From assembly GCF_964204645.1 (NCBI RefSeq), contig NC_134026.1, positions 16,760,650 through 16,824,649 of the forward strand: a stretch of 64,000 nt of DNA. Direction: 5' to 3'. A program made the translations under genes and the position numbers. The notes beneath the pieces are model-generated. The model did no database searches. It was not told the DNA's origin and saw only the letters and a list, made by a program, of their open reading frames with translations. Shown one piece after another: positions 43,833 through 56,430 of this stretch; within the stretch, counting starts at the first letter, position 1; every line of letters begins with the position of its first letter. This DNA is from Tubulanus polymorphus (lineage: Eukaryota; Nemertea; Palaeonemertea; Tubulaniformes; Tubulanidae).

Positions 43833-46800
43833 GGTTGTAATCAGCCTAATCTCGAGTTGTGTTATTTGAATATTCAAGGTTTATTTAGTAGTAAAAATGG
43901 CACTCGAATCTGCAAACTAGACATGCCAGATTTTCACCCAAAAATAGTTGAAAATGACAATGATGTTCGTAGAAACGTGGAATTCGAAAGACACTATTTG
44001 GCCGACGCCAAGCGGCTACTCATATTACCAAAGTGTAAGAAAGAAATCACCGCGTGCACGCCGTAACTCAGGTGGCCTACTGTTTCTGTTTAAGACTGAT
44101 CTGCAAGAAGGCATTCAACTTCTGCAAAGTGTACATCCTGATATTTTCTGGGTAAAACTTGATAAAACATTTTTCAATACTGATAAACATATTTTCATTT
44201 GTTTGGTTTATATAACATGTGATAACTCTAACTGTGCTGATTTCTATGATAATTTGATTTGTGATGTTATCTCCTACCAGCTAGATGGCCATGTATTGGT
44301 TATCGGTGATATGAATTCTCGTACCAGCACCCGATCTGGCTTACCCGAAGAGCCGGATCAGTATACGCCCTTCATGGATTCGAACCAGAGCATATATATT
44401 ATCTTGATATCGCATGGTATAGATATCAACAGAAAATCACAAGATTCAGTAGCTAGACCTGATATAAGAGGTAATAATCTCTTAAAGATGTGCATAGGAT
44501 CTAATCTAATTATGCTGAATGGAAGGGCATATAACGACAAATCTGTGGGTAAATTAACATGTCACCAACCCGGTGGGCGTCGCGTCGTTGATTATGCTCT
44601 TTTAGACATGAACATGATTAAATTGTTAAAAGGCTTCAATGTATCGGATGAATTACCTTTTTGTGACCATTCCATGTTAGAATTAACTTTCGATATGAGA
44701 GCGAATCGCACCCCTCGTAGTAAAGAAAATGTGCAAACAGGTAGCGTGACCACATGCCATAAGTTTAGATGGTACAAAGATAATCTATTTTCAAGCGTTA
44801 TGTGGAATCTGATGAGGTTCAATATCAACTATATGATATTCTTAACAGCGCTATTAGTATAAACCACAACCAAGGGTCGATAAACGTATTAGTCAGCGGT
44901 TTTTCATCATGTTTACAAACAGCCGTTGCTCAAGTGCATGGTATAGCAAAGCCAGTAGATACTCATAATACAAAACAAAGAACATGGTATGATAAATCTT
45001 GTAGAAAGGCGAGAAATACTTTCAGTCGTCCGGTACGCCGATTAAGATCTTTCCCAAACGATCTCAACTATTTTCTGTTGAAGGAAGCAAGACATGATTA
45101 TAAACATACTATACACAAAGCTAAATCAGCATTTAATGACCGGATTCTAGATGACCTTTTTAATGATTTAAGATCAAACAATTTCAGGAATATGTGGGCA
45201 AAATTCAAAGGTACGAATCAGCCTACTGATGACGTCATACCTAATATGGACGAACTATATGAACATTTTAAGGAGCTGTCATATCAGCAGCTGCCTGAAC
45301 CTGATTTAAATATAGATGGCGTAGAACATGAACACGTTCTTGATCAACCTATCACACAGGCCGAAGTTTCGAAAGCGATTAATTCGCTGAAGCGTAACAA
45401 TGCCGCTGGAATAGACGGTCTGAAAAGCGAGGTTTTCCTAACAGGAGGTGACCCTATCATACAACAGTTAACAATTCTATTTAATATAGTCCTTGATACT
45501 GGGATCTATCCAGATATATGGAGTGTAGATTACATAGTCCCTATACATAAGAACGGGCCTAGAACTGTAGCAAATAACTATAGAGGCATAACAATTCTAT
45601 CAGCTTTCGGGAAAATATTTTCTATAATCCTGAACTCTAGGCTGTCATGTGGTGTGAAGCGTATTCTGAAATCACTGAAGCACAAGCTGGCTTTAGGCCT
45701 TCGTACAGTACAATTGACCAAATGTTTGTCTTGAATTCGATTATTGGACATATTGTGAGAACCAAACGGTGTAAATTATACATTGCAAATTTAGATTTCT
45801 CGAAAGCGTTCGATTTGATTGATCGTACAAAACTCATGCAAAGATTATCCATTAGTGGTCTAAGTGGCAAAGTATTTAAGTTAATCAAATCGATGTATTC
45901 CTCTACAAAATAATGCGTTAAATACCAAAATGTCTTCACTGAGTATTTCTCAAGTAATATTGGTGTCAGACAGGGCGAATGCCTCTCGCCAATACTTTTT
46001 TCTCTTTTCATAGATGACATGGAAGGGTGCGTCAAATCAGGTAATTACGAGGGAATTGATTTGGGCACCTTTAAACTGATACTACTTTTATACGCAGACG
46101 ATACTGTGATTTTGGCTGAATCCGCAGAGGAGCTGCAAACCGCATTAGATAATACGTTCCACTATAGTGAAATAAAGGGGATCAAAATTAATTACGAAAA
46201 AAGCAAAATTGTGATTTTTAGAAACTCGATTAACGTGCGCGCTTCAGTTTTTACTATGAATGGACGTATTATTGAATGTGTTTATGAATTCAAATATTTG
46301 GGAGTCTGGTTCAATTTCAATGGAAAATCTCGCGTGGCTGTCGATGAAATTGCTAATAAAGGAACTGCAGCCTACTATACGTTTCAGAAACATTTGTTGA
46401 AATTCCCCGAGATGACACCTGCAATGGCATTAAAATTTTTTAGCAGCTTGGTAGTACCAGTATTGAATTATGGTTGCGAAATTTGGGGCTTTCGGGAGGA
46501 GAAAAAATAAGAAAGTATAGTAACCAAGTTCTATAAATCTCTAATGGGCGTAAAGCAGTCGACACCAGATTATTTTCTATGGAGAAATGGGACAATACCC
46601 ATTATACATCGACCATAGGATTAGAATACTCAAGTATTGGTCCAAAGTCATAAAGAGTAATAATAATAGGTTTACACGCAAAATGTATGACATCATGCTG
46701 AATGATATTGCACGGTCCCGCAACACGGTCAACTGGGCATCCAATGTACGCGATTTACTTAATCGACTTGGTTACGGTAATGTGTGGATAAACCAAGAGA

Positions 46801-46886
46801 TTTCAAACGAGCCATGGTTTTTCCGTTCTATCGAACAACGCTCTTGGTTAGCCAGAAGTTTCACTATACAGACTGAGACTAGATGA
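43833..46886 (+). pseudogene. LINE-A ORF2 (endonuclease and reverse transcriptase)
   Basis: The endonuclease segment (43,857-44,862, two frames) has YLNIQGL, VLVIGDMNSRTS, the VVDYALL block and FCDHSMLELTF. The RT segment (44,802-46,510, several frames) has INSLKRNNAAGIDGLKSEVF, NNYRGITILSAFGKIF, LDFSKAFDLIDRTKL and LLYADDTVILAESAEEL. A C-terminal thumb runs to 46,886. Frame changes are at about 43,940, 44,830, 45,680 and 45,920-46,010, and a stop lies at 46,508. There is no obvious poly(A) tail at the 3' end. Clade not assigned. Confidence 0.8.
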
Positions 46887-47150
46887 TTGAATTAAATCTT
46901 TGAATCAAAATATTGTCACTGGAGTAAATATATATTTCTTATTTTACACTTTCAGCAATGATCATATTTTACATGTAATTGAAGGTATTACCGTCATCTA
47001 ATGTTAATAAGGTATTAGAATCGCGAAATCTAAGATGTTCAAAACCAACATGAAAATGAGACGAGAAAATACACAATATCCGTATAATTATGATGAATAA
47101 CCAGAGAAATCCCGCGATGAATTCAGCTAAAAATCAAAAGTTCTATATTC
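46887..47150. other. No gene seen
   Basis: AT-rich, probably LINE-A 3' untranslated sequence and flanking DNA. Confidence 0.4.
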
Positions 47151-47159
47151 ATATGATTA

Positions 47160-47206
47160 CGTTTATTACGAGCAACGTTTCGGCTGATGCTATTAGCCAT
47201 CATCAG
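47160..47206 (-). ncRNA. Hammerhead-ribozyme-like motif
   Basis: On the minus strand CTGATGA (47,200-47,206) is followed by a GGCT/AGCC stem (47,195-47,198 with 47,182-47,185), then GAAA (47,178-47,181), then an ACGT/ACGT stem and a TAA cleavage-type site. This is the conserved core order of minimal hammerheads found in Penelope-like retroelements. Stem I is not obvious, so activity as a monomer is doubtful. No Penelope protein is nearby. Confidence 0.55.
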
Positions 47207-47744
47207 GCCCCCGTCAACATGAAAATATAGATAGGTAAATCGAATCCATATCATGAGCATACTAATTGTTGTACAAATGAAATTAGAAAATATGACAAAT
47301 TAATAGTTCATTGAAACTAAAATAACGCTTAAAGTTATCGCACAGTTCATATCGCTCGCAAGCAGCTCGCAAGTTAAAAAGAGTTCATCGCACAATTAAA
47401 ATGTATTACAAGCTCGAGTTTAAGATTTTCCAAATTAAAAGTCATTATTTCTAATATTTTATCGCATAGCACATTAAAATATACCACAAACCACAAGTTA
47501 AGAAGAGTTATTTAGCTCGAATTAAAAGATGAATAAAAAGGTTCATTAATTTCATTTATTATATGAATTTATCTAAAGAGTTATTTCAACAAAAGAGGTC
47601 AATGCACAGTCAAATATATTGCGGATGAATATATTTGGATAAATATCTTGATAAAATGCCCACAGGGTCTAAATCCAGTAGGTTTATGACGAAAGGATAA
47701 AATTAGGAATGTAGTAGCAATATAATTTTTGGAAAGAGTATTTT
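47207..47744. other. No gene seen
   Basis: AT-rich with loose repeats of 'TTCATCGCACA' and 'CAAATTAAAA'-like words. Confidence 0.35.
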
Positions 47745-47945
47745 GTCTCCCGATGATTAGATTTGCAGCGGTGATGTCATATCGCGGAAAGACGGAATCG
47801 CGGAATTTTCCAAAAACGCGGAATTTCTTCATTTTTACTATAAATAGTAAACGGGTTTTCCCACGGGGATACCCACTGTCGGACAGGGCATCGGACCCAG
47901 GTTTTCAACACCGGGAATTAGTATTTGATAATTTATTATATCGCC
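47745..47945 (+). repeat. SINE copy, plus orientation
   Basis: It shares 'GGAATCGCGGAATTTTCC' and 'ACGGGTTTTCCCACGGGGAT' with the inverted copy at 48,745-48,915. The part 'CACTGTCGGACAGGGCATCGG' (shortened: CTGTCGGACAGGGCATCGG) looks tRNA-related. Confidence 0.6.
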
Positions 47946-48744
47946 AGTCAACAACTTAACGATCCTGTTCCAAATAATGTAGAACCTAGGCAATACGTGC
48001 TTTGCGAATTCAGTGATACAGAGTATCGCTGCATTAACTGAAGGAATACAAATCGATGGTACGTAAACGTAGGATTTGTGATGACACCATGGGTCATTCT
48101 CCAGGACTCAGTTCCGAGTTAAGATTTGACTCTGGTCTCTGGATTTAAAACATTGGAAATGAATTGATTCTAAGTAACTCCGAGAGTTAAATCACAACTG
48201 TGGAACTGGATCGATATCAGACGAAAATAAATAGACATTATGTATATTTCATTCTGGCTTAGGATTGTTCATGCGTGTTGTGTGTCTACATTGTTGTTAT
48301 AAGCGAATGTGGTTTATCTTTTAGAATTAAATGATATGAAAGATTATAAAATGGTTTCGTTTTTTTTAATGTTTACTTTGTGACTGCTATAACATATGTT
48401 CCTATGCTGATTATTTGGATCAAAAGAATCTTATTGGTACCGGTACTGGAAGAATTTGACGAAGGAATTTGAACCGGTACTTGTTTGGTCGTAGGATTTC
48501 ATGTTTGCAACCATCTACAACTTCGGTCCGACACTGCGAACGTGCTCAATATTTATCTGATAATATTCGTTTCTGAAGTTCTCAAAAAGTCAATGAACTT
48601 CGATAACCGAAGTTTGCCTAGTAGAAATAGATATTAGGTGCCTGGTCTCTTTCACCCCACTTGATTCTGACTTCTTCTACAGGTGGCAGCCAGTCAACGG
48701 TATCGTGATATAATAATTCCATATAAAATTGCCTGCAAATAATG

Positions 48745-48915
48745 GGACTCGAACCTAACTCGTTGCATCGATCGGTCCGGTGCCCTGTCCGACAGTGGGT
48801 ATCCCCGTGGGAAAACCCGTTTTCTATTCAAAGTAAAAATGAAGAAATTCCGCTTTTTGGAAAATTCCGCGATTCCGTCTTTCCGCGATATGACAACACC
48901 GGATTTGCAGGCCAG
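48745..48915 (-). repeat. SINE copy, minus orientation, with B box
   Basis: Same family as 47,745-47,945 in opposite orientation. On the minus strand it ends with GTTAGGTTCGAGTCCC, which contains a good B box (GGTTCGAGTCC). It is therefore tRNA-derived. The pair forms an inverted repeat with about 800 bp between the copies. Confidence 0.65.
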
Positions 48916-49779
48916 ACTCGTTGTTGACCAAAGTTCTTAAATTGAATCGCTTTAAGGTAATAAATATTGATGAAGCAATATCATAAGTCAGTTATTTCGT
49001 AATAATCAAATTTAAGTGCACACCGATGCATGCTAAATCCTTATAAATTCAATTTATACATTTTTTCCCTCCTCGCTTATTCATTCTCTATTAGTTTTAC
49101 TAATGAATATCATAGTAACTTGTGCCTAATGTCAATAAGCAGCGATTGGGCGCCGCCTCTCTGTGTTAATCTCGCACGAAAGATTTATCTCGATTAAAGC
49201 CACTGAAAACGTATTTCTTTGCAGCCTAGAGTTTATGCATAAGTTCTAAATCAAGACTATATGCTCTATATCAGAGCCTATACAATTCAGATTCGTTCAA
49301 GACTCCGAGGCTCAATTATGAGAGTTGTTTATACAATGAGTAATTAAATGGTGGGATTACAATGGAAGAGATCATTTCAGCAGCCACATCGTTGCCCCAG
49401 GGGGTTAGTTATATTCGTTATAGCCAAAATACCTTGACCATGAACTCTAAAACGTTTTAATGTCTAAATCGACCATTGCTTGACAGAATAAAAAAGTTTG
49501 CCCAGAAAAAGTTATGCATGCTCCAAAAAAAAAGAATCAATAAAGACTTACAATATCAGAATTTAAATGAATAGACAAGTAGTACTTTAAAGGTTAACTA
49601 TTTATTTCGACGCACGACCTTTCGCTACTTATGTATAGAAGTAAATTTTTTCCTAATAGGCTAACTTTTTGAAGAGCATGCATCCTGAGATATAATGTAA
49701 AAGCATTTAAAACTTAATAAACTGGACTCACACTCTACCGTAGAGGTTGCGACATCTACCGCAGAGATTCAGAATTACG
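48916..49779. other. No gene seen
   Basis: Ordinary AT-rich sequence without repeats or frames I can support. Confidence 0.4.
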
Positions 49780-50006
49780 ATCTAGACCGGAGCCGGGTCC
49801 AGTTTCTGTCCACACACGCATATTTAGACCGGTCCATAATTCGGTGCAGACCTGGTTCGCTCTTTTGGACCGTGCCAAATTAAACCGGTCTAAACTAGAC
49901 CGGTCTAATTTGGAACGGTATTTTTGCCCGTGTGAACGCTTGGTCTGGTCTAAATTGGACCGGACCAAATTCAGACCGGTCTAAATTTCGTTGTGTGAAC
50001 GCGCCT
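49780..50006. repeat. MITE-like array of palindromic AGACCGGTCT words
   Basis: The words TTAGACCGGTC and TTTGGACCG recur at least six times in both orientations, ending 'GTGTGAACGCGCCTTA'. A similar composition is seen at 57,655-57,925. It is a non-coding DNA element. Confidence 0.5.
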
Positions 50007-50915
50007 TATAACTAACATGCCAAAGGATGTGTACATGGGCCACTCTGATTGGCTAGAATCCTCGCATTCGATAGAAACTGACGGCATCAGTGAACTAACG
50101 GGGAAATTAGAATTGTATGTTTGACCACGGAAAAAAATACAACATGAATGTCAATACAACACAATATCAAGACAATATCAGAAGAAAATTATGTCGTATT
50201 TTGGATAGGTGATAGGTGATAGTCAAGGCTAATATATATCCAAAATTACACTACACAGTTAATGTGCGACAAAAAATAATACAGCAATGTTTTTCAAAAT
50301 ATTTGAGGCCTCTTCGTATGAATAAGGCAAGCTTTCGGAGTTTTACATCTGATGATCTAAATAAGTCAACAAATTTATGTAATTGTGGGTTATCTACAAA
50401 GTACGAGCTAAAAAGGTCACGACGAAAATTGGCAAAAAACGGACCATGGTTTGAGTCTATGGTTTTGGCTCTGTTTTTATCGTGAGTTTGAAGAACGTAC
50501 ATAGAGAACAATGGCAGGGATTCGAATAACGTGCATCTTTTATTCAGAAAAGAGTATCATTACGTACATACATGGAGAAATTAATATAATAACTTTAATC
50601 AGAATTATTTCGTCACGCGGAACCAGTAAAAATAACCGTTATAAAGCCGCAAAGTTAATTGAATGAAATTTACATAATGTCAGCGTCTTACGGTCAACAA
50701 ATGAAACATATTGTACAATAATGAAAGAATCAATGAGAAGAGCTCATGCAATTCCAAACAGATGAATCAGATTCGAATATTTACTTCTTCGTTATGCGAA
50801 GTTTTTTCTTATATCAGAGGCGATTTAGTTTAGGTTTTAGAGTCCATGTATATAATTAGTTTATTGTCATCTTTTATACATAAATAAAAGCCATCCTATA
50901 TTAGCTTATATAAGG
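50007..50915. other. No gene seen
   Basis: Short frames on both strands at 50,216-50,511 mirror one another and have no known motif. Confidence 0.35.
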
Positions 50916-50929
50916 GTAATCCACGCACG

Positions 50930-50990
50930 GATTTGTCGGTTCGTCGGTATGTCGGTATTTCGGTTTGTCGGTATGTCGGTATGTTCGCAC
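50930..50990. repeat. TCGGT microsatellite
   Basis: Repeats of GTCGGTATGTCGGTWTTTCGG-type words (unit about 8 bp), preceded by TATAAGGGTAATCCACGC, which is also seen at 31,049. Confidence 0.6.
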
Positions 50991-51164
50991 GTCCCTATGG
51001 CGTAATGTCGTAAGATTCAATCAGTCCAATATTGGCGGATTAATTCCAAATACCAGTCCAATGTGATAAGTCTCTGCTGGAACTATTTAATGCTATAATG
51101 GACTTGAGCCGACGTGTGCTTCTCACGGAGGGCCGTTAAAGCGCTCGTAGAAATGGCGATACTA

Positions 51165-52390
51165 AAAAGCTCTAAGCTTGGCACGATTCACTAATTCACT
51201 TTGACACAAGTAAGGATCGCAGATTTCATCAACATCAACAACAGGATATGGATTCCTTATTCTACGACCTTGAAATAACATAGACGGGGTCATAGGATCA
51301 GGATCTCCGATATCTGTAGGCACGTATGTTAGCGGGCGGTCATTTAATATCGACTCAATTTCGACAATTACAGTATATAATTCTTCCCGATCTTCTTCAA
51401 TAAATCTGTGTACATGCCTATCAAACGCTCATAGAAGCCCCCGAACCAGGGGACTCTCTTGCGAATGAACGTGCACGCCGTACCGTAAGTTGCTAGGTGA
51501 CTGGCAGCTTGAATTGATAGACTTTTGATTACATCACTGGAAGCTAAGAAAGTTTGGGCATCGTCGGAAACCAAAAAATTAGGACATGACCGCCTACTAG
51601 CAAAACGGCTCAACTCCAGAACCGGTAAAAGTAGATCTGCGGGTTGGTTCCAACATTTTCACTGGGAAAAGTATTGATACGCGCAGATCGATAGAAAGTG
51701 GTACGGGAAGTAATTCAGAAACCTGATAGTCGACCATTTCTCGAGTCGATAATCGGCAATCAGATCCCTGATAGTCGACCATTTCTCAGGTCGACAATCG
51801 GCAATCTGATTGTCGACCATTTCTCACAAATGTGACAAGGAATGTTCATGTCCAGACTTTTCAAGATATGATTCGCTAACCGAACTGAAATAACTAGTCA
51901 TCAACTCCAATCGGGGTATAGTTAATTTTCGAAGGGGTGCAACCTTTGTTTTCGACATCAGTATACAAGTATTATCAGATCTATGTAAATATGCTACTGC
52001 GCCATATGCCTTTTCGCTCGTGTCAGAAAATATATGTAATTCGTATGTATTATCTGTCACTTGACTCAAGTCATTCTTAAAATATTGTCTGTCAAAGGTC
52101 TTAGTCGGTAAGCATTGTAAATCTTGTGAAATATCAAACCATGTTGACGTAAATTGAGGTGATAAAAAGGCGTCCCAGTCATTAGTCTGTTTCGAGAAAG
52201 TCTGCAGAAATAGTTTTGCGCATAGAACAACTGGGGATACTAGACCGAGTGGATCGAAAAGTTTCGCTGCTGCACTTGCTACCATACGTATAGCGACCGA
52301 CGAAGACCCTAGGGGATGAATAGCAATCGTCTTATTTCTGGGACAAATCAATTTTATTAAACACGTCAATGGTATACAAAATGAATACAT
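51165..52390 (-). pseudogene. BEL/Pao retrotransposon fragment (RT-RNase H link and integrase)
   Basis: The segment 52,390-51,824 has AKLFDPLGLVSPVVLCAKLF, LHIFSDTSEKAYGAVAYLH and LTIPRLELM, the typical BEL/Pao RNase H region. The segment 51,613-51,368 has FLVSDDAQTF and VPWFGGFYERLIGM of the integrase. Further C-terminal blocks (NDRPLTYVPTDIGDP, then LFQGRRIRNPYP) lie in another frame down to about 51,165. Most of the linker and catalytic core is missing and a minisatellite sits at the break. No LTR was found. Confidence 0.75.
51728..51826. repeat. Three-copy minisatellite inside the BEL/Pao fragment
   Basis: GTCGACCATTTCTC occurs at about 51,774, 51,813 and 51,730, each followed by a variant of GTCGATAATCGGCAATC. 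The unit is about 40 bp. It lies at the deletion point between RNase H and integrase. Confidence 0.6.
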
Positions 52391-52489
52391 GCTAAGGTCC
52401 AGAGGACATTACAAGCAACTACAACTAAAGTTGAAATGACAGTGACATTTGACGGTGATCAAAATTAATAAATGCACGTAAACTGATAA

Positions 52490-52625
52490 TTACACTAAAG
52501 GATGATAATATTGATAGTAATGATAGTAGCAATGAGTTGTAACAGTGATAATAATGATAAATAATAGTAAATGATAATGATAATTATAATTATTATAATG
52601 ATAATGATGATTATCATCATCAGTT
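52490..52625. repeat. GATAAT microsatellite at LINE-B 3' end
   Basis: Imperfect repeats of ATGATAATAATG. It lies at the tail of the minus-strand LINE-B and may derive from its 3' terminal repeat. Confidence 0.5.
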
Positions 52626-52639
52626 AGAGATTCTTTGGT

Positions 52640-55600
52640 TTCTAGAAATGAATTTAGCGACAAGACAGATTACTGTCGAGTTTAAATCATAGTTATAAAT
52701 GGAATTTCCAAAAAAATAGGAATTCGCATTTATTCAACATATTTAATCTATTGAAATACGGAAGTAGTTGCAGGGAATCAAGCGAAGTGAGGAGGTTAAA
52801 AAAGTCATGTTGGAGGGAAGGTTCTCGACACTGAAGAAGGAAATGTGTTGTCGATTGGATTTGGTTGCAGTAGGGGCAGTCAGGATCACTTACATCAACG
52901 AAGTTATGTGAATAGAAATGAGATCTCAGGAAGAGGTCTACACGCAGACGATTTAAGCAGATTTCTTCATTTCGATTAAGGTTTTTTATTATGGTTGAAC
53001 TAAGAACATTTGAGTGGTATTTATTAAAGCAGGTTTTAGTTTTGAAAAGGGAAAATGAATCGCAGTTCTGAAGCTCAGGTGTAAGATTATTTCATTGTTC
53101 CATAAGTTGAACAATGGGTGATCGCCTCATAAATGAACAAATAAGATGCTGGGATTCTAAAAGGTCGCTGCGTTCTAAGGGCACGAGGTCGGTTGCTGGC
53201 CACGTTATGGAAATGAAAATTGAATTTACATATGGCGGGACAAACCTGTTTTTTACTTTAAATATATACAGCAGTTGACACTCTTTACGCCTGGCGGCTA
53301 GAGTTTGCCAGTTCAAAATTTGCAGGACCTTATAAGTGTTCGAGTCGTGGATACAACCGGAGACAAGGATCGCAGCTCTGTAGTGAATCCTCTCCACTTT
53401 GTTTAGATTAGAAGTAGAAACTCCCTGGTGGATGATATCACAGTACTCAAAGTGAGGAGCTATAAAAGATTTATAGATTAATTCTAGATGACAAGATCTA
53501 AGTTTTCGGCTTAGCAATTTCAGTGGATTTAGGAGTTTCTGGGTTTTAGTAACCAGGTGTACGATGTGTTCATGAAAATTAAGGTTTTGATCAAGAATAA
53601 GGCCTAGGTGTTTGTGGGATTGTTTTGTAGGGAGTATTTCCCCGTTGAAGGTAAGATTAGTGTAGTTTGCAGTACCACGTTTCGTAAAGTTGATATTGCA
53701 ACATTTGGAAGGTTTGAATGGGAGCCGCCAGATTTTGGCCCAAGATTCTATCTCATTAAGGTCAGTTTGTAGGATTAAACTGTTCAAATTTGGGTTTTGA
53801 GGATTGACTGGCATATAGATAGACGTATCGTCGGCATAAATAAAGGTATCACTGTTAAAACTGTCTGGTAAGTCATTTATATCCCATACAGACCAGGAGC
53901 CAAACGTTGGTCCAATTACCGTTATTACACCTTGGGGTACTATTTGAATTGTGGCCTTGAAAAAATTTCTTCAACCTACTTTCTACCAAAAATTGTACAG
54001 CAGCATGACCAACATCGTGGGGAATTTCAGAATCTCCCTAGTGTTGCATAAACACAATCGATGACATCACAATATCGTATAAAATGCGATTGCTATAAAC
54101 AGGGCCTAATTTCTAAAATTGTACATAGGGCTGGACTCGGGATCCATAGAGGATATATAAAAGGAATAACAGGGGCCCTAAAATAGATCCCTGGGGAACA
54201 GAGATATTAACGTATCCGATGGGGGATAAGTTCAGAGAAGATTCCATTCACTTTCACTTGGATTCGGCGATTAGATAGGTAGGATGAGATAAGATCATGT
54301 ATTTTGCCGTTAATTCCATATGCTTTTAGCTTGTGAAGTAATAATTTATGAGGAAGTGTATCAAAGGCAGCTGAGATGTCAAGAAAAGCCGCCCGAACTG
54401 GTTTGAGAAAATTAGATTATTAATAATAACATGATTGTATATATTTTGATAAATCAATCTTTCAAACAGTGTTGAAATGGTGCAGAGAAGAGAAATTGGT
54501 CGATAATTTTTAGGGTCATCACGAGCGTCCTTTTTATGAATTACTGAAACTTGAGCGATTTTCCATATATCGGGAAAATTACTGCGATCGGCTAAAGTAT
54601 TAAAGACACGTGCTAGCACTGGTGAAATGGCATTAGCAGACAATTTCAACATACTATTAGTTATTCTGTCATGACCGATTTGTTGACATCAAGTTCTAGT
54701 ATAAGTTTTCTAATGGAATCAGTGGCTATATGTGGCATGAATATATCGTGCGGGCTTATGTTTGCAAAGGGGAGCAAGGAATCAAAGTAATAGGGAAATG
54801 TGGCTTTCATACCGAAGGTCGAAAGGACGAGCTCGTAAAAAATGAAAATAACAATAATTTCCAGTTGAATTAGTCGCGCACACTCCTAATTCAACTGGAA
54901 ATTATTGTTATTTTCATTTTTTACTCACTCACACTTTCAACCTTTGATATGAAAGCCACATTTCCCTATTACTCTTAAAATATTCATTTACATGGATAAA
55001 ATATATATGAATAACATATAAAAGTAATTAGGAAATGGCGTTTTCAGATCAGAGGTCGGAGGTCGAGCTCTTATAGAATAGATATATAGATATATTTTAA
55101 ACATATTTCAATATTTATATTTGTATGAGTTAGATTGTTAAACATTAAAAGTGTTAGTAAAGTGTGATTGAAATAATTCATATTTAAATCATTGAATATT
55201 TATATTTATATGCGTTAAATTCTTATTTTATGTTTAAAAGTAACGAGTAATTAACGAGTTGATGAAAATATCAATTTTAATAAAAAAATTACTTATAAAT
55301 ATGAATGAACAGATACTACAGTTCAAAGATATCGATTTAAATGAATTGCTTTGCTTATTAGAGAATTTACAATATTGGTTTGGGATTTGTATCGGTAATA
55401 GTATGAAGCGTAGCCAGTAGTTTTAAAGCGCCTATATAGCCTATTTCGGGTGTTCATGGCCTGTTTGACATAATCTTTCATCCACGGTTGGTCATTAGGT
55501 TTTATGTGCACTGATCTATGCGGTACATGAGAGGAGTAAATAGCAAACAGCGAATTTGTAAATGATTCAGCCAAACTGTTTGTGTCCAAAGTTTGAAAAA

Positions 55601-56430
55601 TAGGATTCCAATCAAATTGTTCAATAGATTCGTTGAGGCGAGCAATATCGCAAGCATTATAGTTCCAGACTATTTTCTGCTCGGTAGCGGTTTCGAGTTT
55701 TGAAACGCCGCATTGATCCAAAAAGTACTATGATCGGTATTACCGATAGTTGTGGTCACTGAGCATTCTTTAATAAGACTCGGAGAATCGGTAAAAAGTA
55801 GATCAATACAGCAGCTGGTGCTAGCTGTAACGTGGGTTGGAGAATGTACTATTTGGGAGAAAAAAAGATCACTGGCGATCTGGTACAGTTCGCGGCCAGG
55901 TGTATCTGTAACATCGCTGTTGCACCATAGTGAATTTTTTGCATTGAAATTGCCTATAATATGTATACAATTATTCAGTGGATTTATCTTTTTCTGTTCG
56001 TCACTAGCTTCGTCACTTCAATAGCTTTCATCGAATCAAAGAATCGCTTTCGTTCATTCAGAGGTTGTGAGGGGGATCTATAAGTGATACACAACAACGT
56101 CGTTTTAAACTTTTCTTTGATATTTAACCATATCGAGTGGTTACACTTAGAAATCAGATCATTTCTAACGTTACAGATTAACGAGTCGTGATAATATAAA
56201 ATTAATCCTCGATTATTTGGCGATCGTCTCCAACGACAAGGTATCGTTCTCCGGTGACCAGTACAACCCAAGTACAGATAATAGATCAGATTCATCAGCC
56301 ACATTATCTTCTTTCGCCAAACACATCGATCGATTAGATTTGCTACACCACGATCACAAATTAAATCCACCCTTTCCCATGATTTGTCTCGAAGACTGAT
56401 AAAAGTCACATATAGTTTCTTCATTTTCAA
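52640..56430 (-). pseudogene. LINE-B ORF2 (endonuclease, reverse transcriptase, C-terminal zinc region)
   Basis: Read on the minus strand it has an endonuclease part (56,430-55,984; RGLILYYHDSLICNV and LLCITYRSPSQPLNERKRFF), a linker (55,721-55,323; NDQPWMKDYVKQAMNTRNRL), an RT entry (54,652-54,326; WKIAQVSVIHKKDARDDPK, NYRPISLLCTISTLFERLIY), VPQGSILGPLLFLLY near 54,190, FIYADDTSIYMPV near 53,840, a thumb (53,814-53,092) and a cysteine motif (CPYCNQIQSTTHFLLQC) near 52,850. It is interrupted by E4 (54,786-55,340) and by about 240 bp near 53,890-54,130, and has several frame changes. Clade not assigned; it differs clearly from LINE-A. Confidence 0.8.
54786..55340. mobile_element. Isolated Polinton-type terminus E4 inside LINE-B
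   Basis: A complete terminal palindrome (54,786-54,973; arms AGTAATAGGGAAATGTGGCT) is followed by half of a second, different one (AGTAATTAGGAAATGGCG, 55,026-55,075) and an AT-rich leader like that of E3, ending in ATGAATGAACAGATACTAC at 55,301. LINE-B coding resumes at about 55,340. No further element genes are present, so it is a solo end or a non-autonomous derivative. Confidence 0.65.
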
